NCBI RefSeq assembly: GCF_905147045.1
Contig: NC_065904.1
Coordinates: 1,922,001-1,986,000, forward strand
Direction: 5' to 3'
Length of the DNA stretch: 64,000 bases
DNA from: Nymphalis io
Lineage: Eukaryota > Arthropoda > Insecta > Lepidoptera > Nymphalidae
The first letter of the stretch is position 1. The number at the start of each line of letters is the position of its first letter. A model generated the notes under the pieces. It was given only the letters and a program-made list of their open reading frames with translations. It did not search any database and was not told where the DNA came from. A program made the translations under genes and the position numbers. This document shows positions 46,074 through 56,525 of this stretch, piece after piece.

Positions 46074-49000
46074 GTTAGTTATATCAATACTACCTTTCTA
46101 TTTAAATAATCTTTTGATTGAGATTACGATACCGGTTATCAGTTAAGGTTTATCGTGACGTAATAAATTCGCGATTTTCAGTTCATCATTCTAACGTTTT
46201 TGTTCCAAAAATTGTAAACGTGATGTCTTGTTAACCCAAGGACTCTCTCGGGTGGATTTGTTTGATACGTTAAATAATTTGTTACTTAATTGTGGCTTTA
46301 AGTAAATTTTTAGTTATAAGCACTAAACTTAACCTTACATAACTTAACATTTGGCTTAGGAGATTTCACTGATAGGATGTGTATTAGCAAGTGTCTTTTA
46401 TCATTTGATCTGATATGCTTTATCATCGTCGATTCTAGCTCATCGTTCTGACCCTCGCATCAGCGGCTGCCGCAGCTCGCCTAGAGAACATCTATCTTCC
46501 ACCTAATTCTGGTTCATCGAGCGGTGCGAACGCAGGCCTCAGAACGCCGTTTGGATCAGACTCAGTATCTTCAGCGTCAGCAAGCAGCCAGGCCCAGATC
46601 TTGAGATACGAGAACGAGATCGATGAACAAGGATGGCACTACGCATATGAGACCAGCGATGGAACAAAAGCTGAACAAGATGGTGAGTTTTTTTATTGTT
46701 GATACAAACTTAACGGATAGTGTCTAGTGGATGAATAACTGTACATTATGCGAAGGTCACAGGTTGAAATCAAGTACTTCTATTCCAAGCTCAATTTGTA
46801 TGTTGTAATTCATAATACATCACGTGATTGACGGTAATGGAAAACAGAAACTTTCATGGTTGATGTGAAATCCTGCACAGGCGTATCCACTAATCTGTAG
46901 TTGAGCGCTATGGTGGAAGTATTTGCAGACCTTCTTCTAAGCTTGAGGATAAGCCTTTGATATTGACATTTACAATCTGTTATTTTTTCAACTTTACCTA
47001 CTAATTTAAACTTCTAAAAAATTTAAATATGTTTATAATATCTAGAATACTCTACAATAGATGAATTCTACATGACATAATGATGTGACCAGTAGTTTAT
47101 TGGAAAATAATGGCGCTAAAATATTTACACACCGCGCGGCCCGCATCTTTTTCCATATGCGTTAATATATTAAAATGTCTCAAAAAATACCAATTTAAAA
47201 TGTAAAATGAACGCAGCTATTTTGATTAACTTAAGTACTACTCTGATCTAAACTTAAAATCAATGTAATTCTTCAATCAAGATTTTTATTTGTATCGAAT
47301 TTAAAATAATTTATTGTTGAAACTTTTTCCCATTGTTTTAACATAAAAATTTTCATTGTGACTTCTATTATATCCGTGCTATCGTTTTTCTACGTAAGTA
47401 CATTTTAAAGAAACTAGTTTGCAGATTTATAAAATATTCAAAGATAGTTTTCGTATATCTGCTAAATTATATAAGCAAAGTTTTTGGAAAGCACTCGACA
47501 ATTTTATGACTCCGTTGATACAAAAATAATTTTGGTAAATATCAAAATGCATTATTTATACAATTTGAACATATAAACTGGAATTATTTTTACTAGTAGT
47601 ATTAGCGAAAAATTAACATACCTAACTTATATAACAATATTAGTATGACTGGTGTTATAAAGATTTTGACTTCGTAACATACAATTCTATTTGTCATACA
47701 TAATAATATTGGTGTTGACGTCTTCCTGACCGATGTCGGTCATTGTAATCATTCTCAAGGAAGACTAGCCGATTGCGAATGATATTATAGTATACAAGAG
47801 CACAAATACCAAATAATACTATAGAATCTCATATTCCAATAGGACAGCAATCTGACACAACCGTCATGAGTTCATGCCAGAGCTATAGGATAAAATAATA
47901 CATGAGGATTTCTTTAAAAAGAACCTAGCTATTTATCTTTGCCTGGCCCGGGTATCGAACGCAAGACGTCGGTATCCGCAGCCATTTAAGCCACTGTTTC
48001 AAAGAGGCGAGGTTAAAGTTTATTACAGTGATAAACAACGCATTCTATAAAATGTTTTAAATATTTCGCGTATAAATATTATATGCGAAGAATTTTCCGT
48101 GTAACAGCTTCAAGTTATTTATAGTGTAAAGGGCAAAGGGCGATGTCAAGTGATATAACATTAACTTTAAGGATTTCTAACAAAAGCGTCACTTGAACAC
48201 TTTCTGAGGCAGCTGTTAAAATGTCAAGAATAATTTGAGTATAGTTGAATTTTTGAGAGTGTTGCAGTACCGAATCAAATATATAAATAACTACTTTAAG
48301 ATTAATTTAGAAACAGAACATATTGCTTACAACATCTTTTTCTAGAGTTATTTTAAGCACTTATTTGTTAAAGGATTGTTTTACATTTTTTTTTTTATTC
48401 TTTGTAAAGTCATTCTTTGTAAAGTCAAAAGCCGAGATGGCCCAGTGGTTCGAACGCGTGAATCTTAACCGATGATCGTGGGTTCAAACCCGGGCAAGCA
48501 CCACTGAATTTTCATGTGCTTAATTTGTGTTTATAATTCATCTCGTGCTTGACGGTGAAGGAAAACATCGTGAGGAAACCTGCATGTGTCTAATATCATT
48601 GAAATCCGGCCACATGTGTATTCTATCAACCCGCATTGGAGCAGCGTGGTAGAATAAGCTCCAAAACCTTCTCCTCAAAAGGGAGAGGAGGCCTTAGCCC
48701 AGCAGTGGGACATTAACAGGCTGTTACTGTACTGTTACTGTAAAGTCATGACCACACAACATGACATTATTTTTTGTCGATAGTCGAATATTTTTAAAGA
48801 ATCTTTCGGTAACTCTATAGCTGTTAATTTTCTTCACTTGTATACTTTAGACATTTGTTATAATGTCGAATTCTTCGCGAGTCGAATTATAAGATTCTCG
48901 AATGTAGTTTCGACAATCAAATTGTTCGCATTTGTATTAATGCACCTTTCTATAAAAAGCCGTGGTGGCCCAGTGATAAGAACGCGTGAATCTTAACCGA

Positions 49001-52000
49001 TGATCGTGGGTTCAAACCACTGAAATTTTATGTGCTTAATTTGTTATTATAATGTATCTAGTGCTGGACGCTGAAGGAAAACATCGTGAAGAAACCTGCA
49101 TGTGTCGAATTTCACTGAAATTTTGCCACATGTGTATTCCACCAATCCGCATTGTAATAAACTCCAAACCTTCTCCTCAAATAGGGAGAGGAGGCCTTAG
49201 CCCAGCAGTGAGACCTTCACAGACTGTTACTGTATATCTATAAATCTTTTTTTTATATAGAATAGGAAGGCGGACGAGAATATGGGCCACCTGATGGTAA
49301 GTGGTCACCAACACCCTTAGACATTGTCATTGTAAGAAATGTCAACCATCGCTTACAAAGCCAATTCGCCACCAACCTTGGGAACTAAGATTTTATGTCC
49401 CTTGTGCTTGTAGTTACACTGGCTCACTCACCCTTCAAACCGGAACACAACAATATCAAGTACTGCTGTTTTGCGGTAGAATATCTGATGAGTGGGTGGT
49501 AACTACCCAGACGAGCTTGCACAAAGCCCTACCACCAGTCACATAACAACGATGTATTTATATTTCATATAACACCTTCGTAGTGTATTATATATATATA
49601 TTTAATCAGTATATTGAAAAAGAAGTGTATAAATCGGTCGTGTAATTTATAGTAAAAATACAATGTTCAAACTGTCAAAATAGTGAAGCAATTTAAATAC
49701 CTAAAATTATAAATATAGGAATAATATATGGTCATATTATATACTATAATTAAGTCGACATTTAAGACCACTTTTGAACGGTAATTTTACAATATTTTCA
49801 ATTTTAAAATCTACCTCTGGTCTGACATATAAATTCTACCAAGAATAACCGGCAAGAGACTCAATATATATATGTAATAATCATATGATGAAATTATCGA
49901 GTTTTAATATATTAAGATCATCTAGAATATATTTTATTTAATATAATATATGCCTTATTTTATAAAGCCGTATAAAGTATGTCAAATTGAATGTTAAATT
50001 GACATTTAAATAATGTTATTATAACATTTAGTATATATTTGCAGATGTTATCTCGTCTCTTGATATATAAATTCTCATCACAAGAGCTAAAATAAATGTA
50101 ATCTTAAATACAGTGTGTTAGCTGTGTGTAACTTTGCATATAATTCGCATCACTGCGGACTGATAGATCTAGAATAACTTAAACTTTTCAACCGATATAA
50201 AGGAGGTTCTCATTCGAACTTTTTATGTACGAGTATATTCACAGACAGTTTTATATAAATACATATATATATAATAAATACATATAAATACATATATACA
50301 AATACATATATACATACATACATATATGAAAGGGTACCTCAAGGATAGTCCCATATATATATTTTTCAAGATTCGTAGCAATGTAATTTTTTAAGGATTG
50401 ACCAATATTTCTATTTACGCCTACAATTAAATATGAAACTTGTGTTAGGAGTAGGGACGACAATAGTCCATGAATATAGGATCGAACCTGCGACTTTCGT
50501 TTTATAAATCTATAACTCAAAAAAGCTTTATATTAAAGAATTCGAGCAAAACTGGAGACAACTTTTAAAATCAAATATATAATAAAGCGTGATTTCCTTT
50601 GATTGGCTTATCACCGTTATTAAGTTTTTAATGTAAGCCAATCTTATGATAGAGCACTGAAATGACAGTGAAGCGAGATACTACTGGTGGTAGGGCTTTG
50701 TGCAAGCTCGTCTGGGTAGGTACCACCCACTCATCAGATATTCTACCGCAAAACAGCAATACTTGATATTGTTGTGTTCCGGTTTGAAGGGTGAGTGAGC
50801 CAGTGTAATTACAGACACAAGGGACATAAAATCTTAGTTCCCAAGGTTGGTGGCGCATTGGCTATAAGCTTATAGCTATTGACATTTCTTACAATGCCAA
50901 TGTCAAAGGGCGTTTGGTGACCACTTACCATCAGGTGGCCCATATGCTCGTCCACCTTCCTATTCTATAAAAAAAAGAGGTATGAGATGGAACTATTGAT
51001 TAATAATCTGTAAAATATAAAGATTAATTTCGCTTAACACTATAATTCTTGTACTCAAGATATGTAGATTGTTGAAGATGAGGTTATATAAAGATTACTT
51101 TATATAAAAATATAAATGCTCAAATATTCTATTACTAAAATTAAGATTTAAAAAATACGCATTACAATTTTATAGAAAAAAAAACAATTTCTATTAAAAA
51201 GCTATTTCTTTTGTATATATATTTGTGTTTGTGATGCTAAAAAATGTGACATTATATATAGATTATGAAAAAGAGAATGCTGACTTTCTTGCGGGTCTTC
51301 TCTTAAGAATCCGCAAGTAGATGCATGATTCATTAATCTTGGTAATTGATGAAACGAAAAAGTTTGTCTATTTGAACAAAAAATATTTTTATTTTAAGTA
51401 TATCACGACTATTTTTCGAACAGGTCACGTCATCCCTGGAGCTGTACCTGAACAAGGTTCCCTCCAAGTATCAGGGGCTTTCTCCTACATAGGGGATGAC
51501 GGTCAGACATACTCCGTCAGTTACACAGCTGATGAAAACGGCTTCCACCCCACCGGTGACCATCTTCCCACACCGCCACCAATTCCCGAGGAAATTTTAA
51601 AGAGTCTACAATTAACTGCTGGAAATAATGGTAAGTTAATAATATAATTATGTAATAGAAGTTAATTTGAAAACACATGGTTAAATTCAACAACATCAAT
51701 TAACATAATGTATTAAAAATATGGAATATACTATTGTGCAAAAATCTCCTCTCCTCTTCATGGAGGTACTGAGGGTTTGGAGCCAATTCCAGAATAACTT
51801 TTGGAGGATACAAATATGAATGTAGATTTTGATCCAACATATGCGGATTTCCTCATCATTATTTCCTTCACCAACGAGCTTGATATTTGATGCTTGCTTA
51901 GTTTTGAAACGGCAATCTTTCCTAAGGTTCATCTGCTCTAGCCACTGGACCTGTATAAGAATTATACTTGTTTAGTACTTGAGCATTTGCTTATTTTAAT

Positions 52001-52055
52001 TTCAGGTCAATACAGTAGTCAGAAGAGCAGCTATGATGCAGACGCTGGATATTAA
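46065..52055 (+). CDS. RR-1 cuticular protein (CPR family), four exons
   Basis: Secreted structural protein that binds chitin in the exoskeleton. Exons 46065-46073, 46439-46682, 51424-51630 and 52006-52055 join in frame (phases 0, 1, 1) to give 169 residues. Residues 1-16 form a signal peptide (MNYLIVLTLASAAAA), with cleavage likely before Arg17. A Ser/Ala/Gly-rich spacer (27-55) follows. The extended Rebers-Riddiford domain spans about 57-139: YENEIDEQGWHYAYETSDG, then the core G102…YSVSYTADENGF…HLPTPPP, which is RR-1 (soft cuticle) type. A Gln/Ser/Tyr-rich tail ends GY. All donors and acceptors are GT/AG. The very short first exon coding the start of the signal peptide is typical of the family. 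Exon 1 is the least certain part. Close in type to larval/endocuticle structural proteins; the exact orthologue is not assigned. Confidence 0.93.
46439..46682 (+). CDS. Cuticle protein exon 2
   Basis: Acceptor TCGATTCTAG ends at 46438 and donor GTGAGT starts at 46683. Encodes residues 4-84: the rest of the signal peptide, the Ser/Ala-rich spacer and the first half of the extended R&R domain. Leaves one base for a split Gly85 codon. Confidence 0.92.
47705..47985 (-). mobile_element. tRNA-like SINE, family F, old copy
   Basis: GACGTCTTCCTGACCGATGT, CAAGAGCACAAATACC, CAATAGGACAGCAATCTGA, and a head complement CTGGCCCGGGTATCGAACGC. Divergent, minus strand, within intron 2. Confidence 0.65.
48428..48738 (+). 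mobile_element. Metulj-like SINE, full length with TSD
   Basis: A well-preserved reference copy. A-box GAGATGGCCCAGTGG, B-box GGGTTCAAACCC, body AAACATCGTGAGGAAACCTG, 3' end ACAGGCTGTTACTGTACTGT. Flanked by 10-bp repeats TGTAAAGTCA at 48418-48427 and 48739-48748. Lies in intron 2, same strand as the gene. Confidence 0.95.
48957..49236 (+). mobile_element. Metulj-like SINE, full length with TSD
   Basis: Head GCCGTGGTGGCCCAGTGATA, a deletion after GGGTTCAAACCACTG, and 3' end AGACTGTTACTGTATA. Flanked by TCTATAAA at 48949-48956 and 49237-49244. A family B copy begins immediately after the second repeat. Confidence 0.93.
49245..49545 (-). mobile_element. Family B retroposon, full length, young type
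   Basis: TTTTTTTTATATAGAATAGG to GCCCTACCACCAGTCACA, minus strand. An 81-codon antisense frame (49301-49546) is a by-product. Opposed to the copy at 50683 in the same intron. Confidence 0.93.
49546..50255. other. AT-rich intron sequence, no feature seen
   Basis: Only a scrap near 49850 (ACCGGCAAGAGACTCA) resembling a LINE 3' word. Confidence 0.4.
50261..50327. repeat. TA/ACATA microsatellite
   Basis: Interrupted TACATATA and ATAAATACATA repeats. Confidence 0.8.
50683..50977 (+). mobile_element. Family B retroposon, full length, young type
   Basis: Plus-strand reference copy: GGTGGTAGGGCTTTGTGCAA at the 5' end, GTTGTGTTCCGGTTTGAAGG, CCAAGGTTGGTGGCGCATTG, TTCCTATTCTATAAAAAAAA at the 3' end. 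A small ATAAGCTTATAG palindromic change sits near 50863. The A-tail sets the orientation of the family. Confidence 0.95.
51424..51630 (+). CDS. Cuticle protein exon 3 (RR-1 core)
   Basis: Acceptor TTTTTCGAACAG ends at 51423 and donor GTAAGT starts at 51631. Encodes HVIPGAVPEQGS…, GAFSYIGDDGQTYSVSY, TADENGFHPTGDHLPTPPP and EEILKSLQLTAGNN. It carries the aromatic residues of the chitin-binding consensus (F104, Y106, Y114, Y118, F125). Confidence 0.95.
52006..52055 (+). CDS. Cuticle protein exon 4 and stop
   Basis: Acceptor TTTTAATTTCAG ends at 52005. Encodes (G)QYSSQKSSYDADAGY and TAA at 52053-52055. Phase matches exon 3. A short C-terminal exon of this kind is plausible; the alternative is read-through of exon 3, which would end nine codons later in intron sequence. 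Confidence 0.85.
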
Positions 52056-52069
52056 AAAACCCTTAAATG

Positions 52070-52075
52070 TATAAA
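52070..52075 (+). terminator. Possible variant polyadenylation signal
   Basis: TATAAA lies 15 bases after the stop codon. No canonical AATAAA is seen within about 150 bases, so the true 3' end is uncertain. Confidence 0.25.
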
Positions 52076-52890
52076 TGTGTAGTCAAATACATACAACACT
52101 AGTTTATTTTATATTTTTGTACATACATTATTGTTCGCTATGTATATATTTGACTAGACAACGGCCAGTACTTAGTTTTTATTGTATTAAAGTTTGAATA
52201 ATAATTAGAAAACTTTTTTATTTTAATAACCTTCTTAATATATATTACAGGCTTATACTTAATTTGAGCTGCTAGGGATGTTTGAAATGTAATAATTTTA
52301 AAACAGTTTCCGTAATTTGGGAAAAAAGAACATTGATATTGAATAATTATCTTAGTTAATGCCATCTCTTGAACTAGACTGCCGGATTTTTGAAACAATA
52401 TATAAAAATTAGAGAAATCATAATATTATTTTCATTGCACAGAGCATTAAACATAATATACTAGCTTAATGTTATGTTTATGAGCAATAGATGTAGCGCC
52501 TAGATCATATTTATAGCAATTCAGTATTTACAATTGATGTAAAATATTATAAGGCGCTAAGAAATTACTCAAGCATTTACTTTCAGTTTCTGGATCGCTA
52601 GTCCAATTAACTAATATGAGTTCAATCCTAATGGTAATTGGTGCTGATCAAAGGGACCGATGGATTGGAGCTAAATTAGTTAATCCAACTTTGACCAGAG
52701 TCAAATCTTTAACCAATAACTGTTAAAATTTAAAAATAATTCAGCTTATAACGTTTTAGACACGATGAACTTAATTGCCTTTAATATACATATTTTCGTT
52801 TTATTATTTTTTAAATTTATTCGTATAAAGTGCTTGACTAATTGACTAAATAACATTTGTTTCTTTATTTTTATTAGAAACATTTACTTA
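52076..52890. other. AT-rich downstream region, no feature seen
   Basis: Holds the presumed 3' UTR end of the cuticle gene; nothing else recognised. Confidence 0.45.
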
Positions 52891-52892
52891 CA

Positions 52893-52948
52893 AAAAATCC
52901 GGCCTAGTGCGAGTCAGACTCCCATTGAGGCGGTTCCGTATTAAGTCA
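52893..52948 (+). repeat. 'CCGGCCTAGTGCGAGTC' repeat end
   Basis: AAAAAATCCGGCCTAGTGCG, AGTCAGACTCCC and GGCGGTTCCGTATTAA match the start of a repeat ubiquitous in Lepidoptera (CCGGCCAAGTGCGAGTCGG…GGGTTCCGTA). The complementary phrase ATACGGAACCCTAAA occurs at about 53990, so the two may bracket an element with later insertions. Confidence 0.55.
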
Positions 52949-52991
52949 ATTCTCATAGCAGTTCATATAGCTAGGATTATCATGTAGGTTT

Positions 52992-53575
52992 CCTTTTTTT
53001 TAGATTACAGAACAGGAACAGGCAAATGGACTACTTGATGGTGAGTTGTACCAGCGCGCATATACATTAGCACCGTGAGTAATATTAATTATTCCTATAA
53101 CCTTAGGAACTATACCGTACCGTAACCCGTACCGTAACAGCCTGTGAATGTCCCACTGCTGGGCTAAAGGCCTCCTCTCCTCTTTTTGAGGAGAAGGTTT
53201 GGAGCTTATTCCACCACGCTGCTCCAATGCGGGTTGGTAGAATTCACATGTGGCAGAACTTCAGTGAAATTAGACACATGCAGGTTTCCTCACGATGTTT
53301 TCCTTCACCGTAAAGCACGAGATGAATTATAATCACAAATTAAGCACATGAAAATTCAGTGGTGCTTGCCCGGGTTTGAACCCACGATCATCGGTTAAGA
53401 TTCACGCGTTCTTACCACAGGGCCATCTCGGCTTTTTCTCGGAACTATAATGTTATATCAATTGTGTCTGTAGTGACACTGACTCACTCACCCCTCAAAC
53501 CGGAACACAACAATACTAAGTATTGTAGTGTAGATGTAGAATATGTGATAAGTGGAACAAAGCCCTACCATCAAA
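52992..53575 (-). mobile_element. Family B retroposon split by a SINE
   Basis: The minus-strand left part (ACAGGAACAGGCAAATGGAC…CCTTAGGAACTATA) and right part (GGAACTATAATGTTATATCA to AAAGCCCTACCATCAAATAA) are joined in the consensus but separated by Metulj at 53115-53440. Confidence 0.85.
53115..53440 (-). mobile_element. Metulj-like SINE nested in family B, with TSD
   Basis: The tail complement CCGTACCGTAACCCGTACCG, then GTAACAGCCTGTGAATGTCC, through the head GGGCCATCTCGGCTTTTTCT. Flanked by 9-bp repeats GGAACTATA at 53106-53114 and 53441-53449. The microsatellite-like GGTAC/GTTAC tail is well preserved. Confidence 0.96.
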
Positions 53576-53629
53576 TAAAAATATAATATATAGAATAATA
53601 AATATAATATATAGACACGACACATAGAT

Positions 53630-53950
53630 TGCCGAGATGGCCTAGTGGTTCGAACGCGTGAATCTTAATAATATAAATAAATGATCGTGGGTTCAAACCC
53701 GGGCAAGCAACACTGAATTTTCATGTGCTTAATTTGTGTTTATAATTCATCTCGTGCTTGACGGTGAAGGAAAACATCGTGAGGAAACCTTCATGTGTCT
53801 AATTTCATTGAAATCCTGCCACATGTGTATTCTACCAACCCGCATTGGAGCAGCGTGGTGGAATAAGCTCCAAACCTTCTCCTCAAAAGGGAGAGGAGGC
53901 CTTAGCCCAGCAGTGGGACATTAACAGGCTGTTACTTACTTACTTACTTA
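53630..53950 (+). mobile_element. Metulj-like SINE, full length, TTAC tail
   Basis: Head GCCGAGATGGCCTAGTGGTT, a 13-bp AT-rich insertion (near 53668) in the tRNA-like part, B-box GGGTTCAAACCC, and a clean (TTAC)n tail at 53930-53950 characteristic of the family. Confidence 0.93.
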
Positions 53951-54250
53951 TGGTATGTTAGATCATATAAGGGTTTCAACTTATTCATTATACGGAACCC
54001 TAAATATAGTTACATCACCAAAGTTACAGAGTTTAGAGGTTCGTAACAAAAGCACTATTCCATACTTTAACGGCTTAAGGTTCTATTGCAAGAGAGGAAA
54101 CACTCGACGTTGTGACCTTTTAACATTATAGAGATATAGAGATGATGCAAGTTTTAATCAGTGTGCAATCCAAAAAGCATAAAGTACCTACTATGTCAGA
54201 TTTCAAACACGAACATTCTAGAACGTTCCTTTTTTAAATTTTAATTCATA
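53951..54250. other. No feature seen
   Basis: Contains ATACGGAACCCTAAATATAG near 53990, the possible far end of the repeat at 52893. Confidence 0.35.
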
Positions 54251-54253
54251 ATA

Positions 54254-54506
54254 CTTGGTGGTAGGACGTAAGTCCGTCTTGGAAGATACCAGCCAGTTAT
54301 CATATATTCTACCACCAAACAGCAATGTTTAGTATAATGTTCTGGTTCGGAGGGTGAGTACTACAGGCACAAGGGACATAACATCTTACTTCTCAAAGTT
54401 GGTGGCGCAATGGCGATGCAAGGATTGGTTAATATTTCTTAGTACGACAAAGTCTATGGGTGGTGGCACACAATCAAATAATCTGCTTGTCAGTTTGCTT
54501 ACATAA
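54254..54506 (+). mobile_element. Family B retroposon, old copy
   Basis: ACTTGGTGGTAGGACGTAAG, TTCTACCACCAAACAGCAAT, ACAGGCACAAGGGACATAAC, AAAGTTGGTGGCGCAATGGC; plus strand, decayed tail. Confidence 0.8.
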
Positions 54507-54507
54507 T

Positions 54508-54732
54508 TTTTTTTTTTTATGGATTAGGAAGGCGGACGAGCATATGGGCCACCTGATGGTAAGTGGTCACCAACGCTCTTAGACATTGGCATTGTAAGAA
54601 ATGTCAACCATCGCTTATAGCCAATGCGCCACCAACCTTGGGAACTAAGATTTTATGTCCCTTGTGCCTGTAATTACACTGGCTCACTCACCCTTCAAAC
54701 CGGAACACAACAATATCAAGTACTGCTGTTTT
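54508..54732 (-). mobile_element. Family B retroposon, 5' truncated, young type
   Basis: TTTTTTTTTTTATGGATTAG to AATATCAAGTACTGCTGTTT on the minus strand, then abrupt loss of similarity. It abuts the older plus-strand copy tail to tail. Confidence 0.9.
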
Positions 54733-54869
54733 ATAATACATAAATAATATTAAAAATATAAACATAACAAAAATATAGCTTACTCTAACGTGCATGTTAT
54801 ATAATATAAACAAATGTCAAGCAGAAAAAACGATGAGGGATTAATTAAGTACTTATAATCTTCTCTAAT

Positions 54870-55090
54870 AGTACTTTTAATCTTCCTCTGCTCTCAAGTA
54901 GAAGGTTAGAACTTATTTCACCACGTTGGTAGAATTTCATCTAATGGGTTTCTGTAGATGTTTTCTTTCAACGCCGACATAAGACATATTATTTACACAA
55001 ATAAAGCCCCTAAAAATACCGCACAACATTACTGGATTTAATGCCGGTTAAAATTCACATGTTCTAACTACAACGCTATGACTTTGAGTT
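54870..55090 (-). mobile_element. Metulj-like SINE, very old
   Basis: TCTGCTCTCAAGTAGAAGGT, ACTTATTTCACCACGTTGGT, ATGTTTTCTTTCAACGCCGA and TTCTAACTACAACGCTATGA follow the consensus order with many changes. Confidence 0.55.
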
Positions 55091-55159
55091 TATTATAAAA
55101 ATTCAACAAATAAAAAACATTATGAAAATTAAATTACTTAGTCTCCGCTGAAGGGAAAT

Positions 55160-55670
55160 TATCAATCAATCAATCAATCAACAGCCAATCGTTGCCCACT
55201 GCTGAACATAGGCCTCTCCCAAGGTGCGCCAAAGCTCCCTGTCCTCCGCCTTCCGCATCCAGTTGGTGCCCGCCACCTTCTTAAGGTCGTCGGTCCACCT
55301 GGCTGGAGGGCGCCCTACGCTGCGCTTGCCGATTCGTGGTCTCCACACTAGGAGTCGTCTGCTCCAACGGCCATCGGTCCTACGACATACGTGACCAGCC
55401 CACTGCCACTTCAGCCTGCTAATTTTGCAAGCTATGTCGGTGACTCCGGTTCTTTTCCGGATAATCTCATTTCTGATCTTATCCTTCAAAGATACTCCGA
55501 GCATAGCTCGCTCCATAGCACTCTGAGTGACTTTGAATTTGTGGACTAGTCCCGCAGTTAGTGTCCACGTTTCGGCACCGTATGTCATGGCAGGTAAGAC
55601 GCATTGGTTGAAGACTTTCGTCTTCAAACATTGCGGTATAGACGACTTGAGGACTTGACGATGGGAAATT
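55160..55670 (-). mobile_element. RTE-type LINE 3' end, best-preserved copy
   Basis: A minus-strand open frame (55681 to 55178) encodes about 160 residues of the C-terminal region of an RTE-type endonuclease/reverse transcriptase: LPAMTYGAETWTLTAG, MERAMLGVSLKDKIRNE, WQWAGHVCRRTDGRWSRRLL, GRPPARWTDDLKKVAGTNWM, LWRTLGEAYVQQWA. Beyond the stop lies a short TTGA-repeat tail (ATCAATCAATCAATCAATCA at 55161-55180 on the plus strand). 5' truncated: no RT catalytic domain or endonuclease. The uninterrupted frame suggests a young insertion. Confidence 0.92.
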
Positions 55671-56000
55671 AAACATAACAAAAAAAACAGTTAACAATAA
55701 CACATGATGCAAGCATAGAAATCTCCAACTATTTCAGCGAAAACTCAACATAACATCAGTTCAATAGAAAAAATCCAAGCTAAGTGGCCCGTTATGAGGA
55801 GACCTAGTTAAAAAAATGGTACAAGCTAAATTGATGATAATAATGATAAATCACGCATACACAGTTAAACGATAGCTATTATACTCGTTGTAAGAAACAA
55901 TTACAAGCCGCGGCCTAATTGTCGAAAACACTCACAACCATTATATTATTCATTCTGACAATTAAATTGAGTTGACTTCAAAATATAAAAAATCTTTAAA
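55671..56000. other. AT-rich sequence, no feature seen
   Basis: No gene or repeat is recognised. Confidence 0.45.
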
Positions 56001-56040
56001 GTAGGGCTTTGTACAAGTCTGTCTGGGTACCCACAACCCT
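56001..56040 (+). mobile_element. Family B retroposon, 5' end scrap
   Basis: GTAGGGCTTTGTACAAGTCT, then GTCTGGGTACCCACAACCC. Confidence 0.55.
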
Positions 56041-56134
56041 ACCCTCGACCCTGGATTCGATGAAAGTGCCTGTAGGTCCAATACTGGCAAAGCCTGAGAG
56101 AGGTATTGGCATCATACATTTTTTAAGCTTCTCC

Positions 56135-56513
56135 TCTTTGACTTGACTGCCTCGTTGGTCTAGTGACTTTATGTAAGGCCACAGACCCGGAGGTCCTGGG
56201 TTCGATTCCCAGATTGGACCAATAAAAAGTTATTGGGTTGTTCTGTCAGAAAATTCTCAGTAGCAGCCCGGAGTCTGGAAGTTAGAAGTGTGTACACTCC
56301 CGTGCCTCGGAGAGCACGTAAAGCCGTTAGTCCTGCGCCTAAACTCTTTCCGTTCGTGTCGGATTGCCGTCCCATCAGGTTATGAGAGTTAGGGAATAGA
56401 GGGTGCATCTGTGTTTGCGCACACACTTGTGCACTATAATATCTCCTGCGTAGTTGGCTAATCTCTCTTGAGATTGTCCGCCGTGGCCAAAATAGGTCTG
56501 GAGGACATTATTA
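56135..56513 (+). mobile_element. tRNA-like SINE, family F, full length with TSD
   Basis: Reference copy. Head TGCCTCGTTGGTCTAGTGAC and GGTCCTGGGTTCGATTCCCA. Body GTCAGAAAATTCTCAGTAGC, GAGAGCACGTAAAGCCGTTA, CATCAGGTTATGAGAGTTAG, TTTGCGCACACACTTGTGCA. 3' end GGTCTGGAGGACATTATTAT. Flanked by 12-bp repeats TTAAGCTTCTCC at 56123-56134 and 56514-56525. Confidence 0.94.
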
Positions 56514-56525
56514 TTAAGCTTCTCC

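Larger units (their letters stand above)
46683..51423 (+). other. Intron 2 of cuticle gene, retroposon-filled
   Basis: A 4,741-bp GT-AG intron. It contains one family F SINE, two full Metulj copies, two full family B copies in opposite orientations (49245 minus, 50683 plus) and a TA-rich microsatellite. The first kilobase (46683-47700) has no recognised repeat. The two opposed family B copies could base-pair in the pre-mRNA. Confidence 0.85.

Noticed and set aside
55178..55681. 167-codon minus-strand frame as a host gene
   Set aside because: The sequence is the C-terminus of an RTE-type retrotransposon with a microsatellite tail, not a cellular gene.
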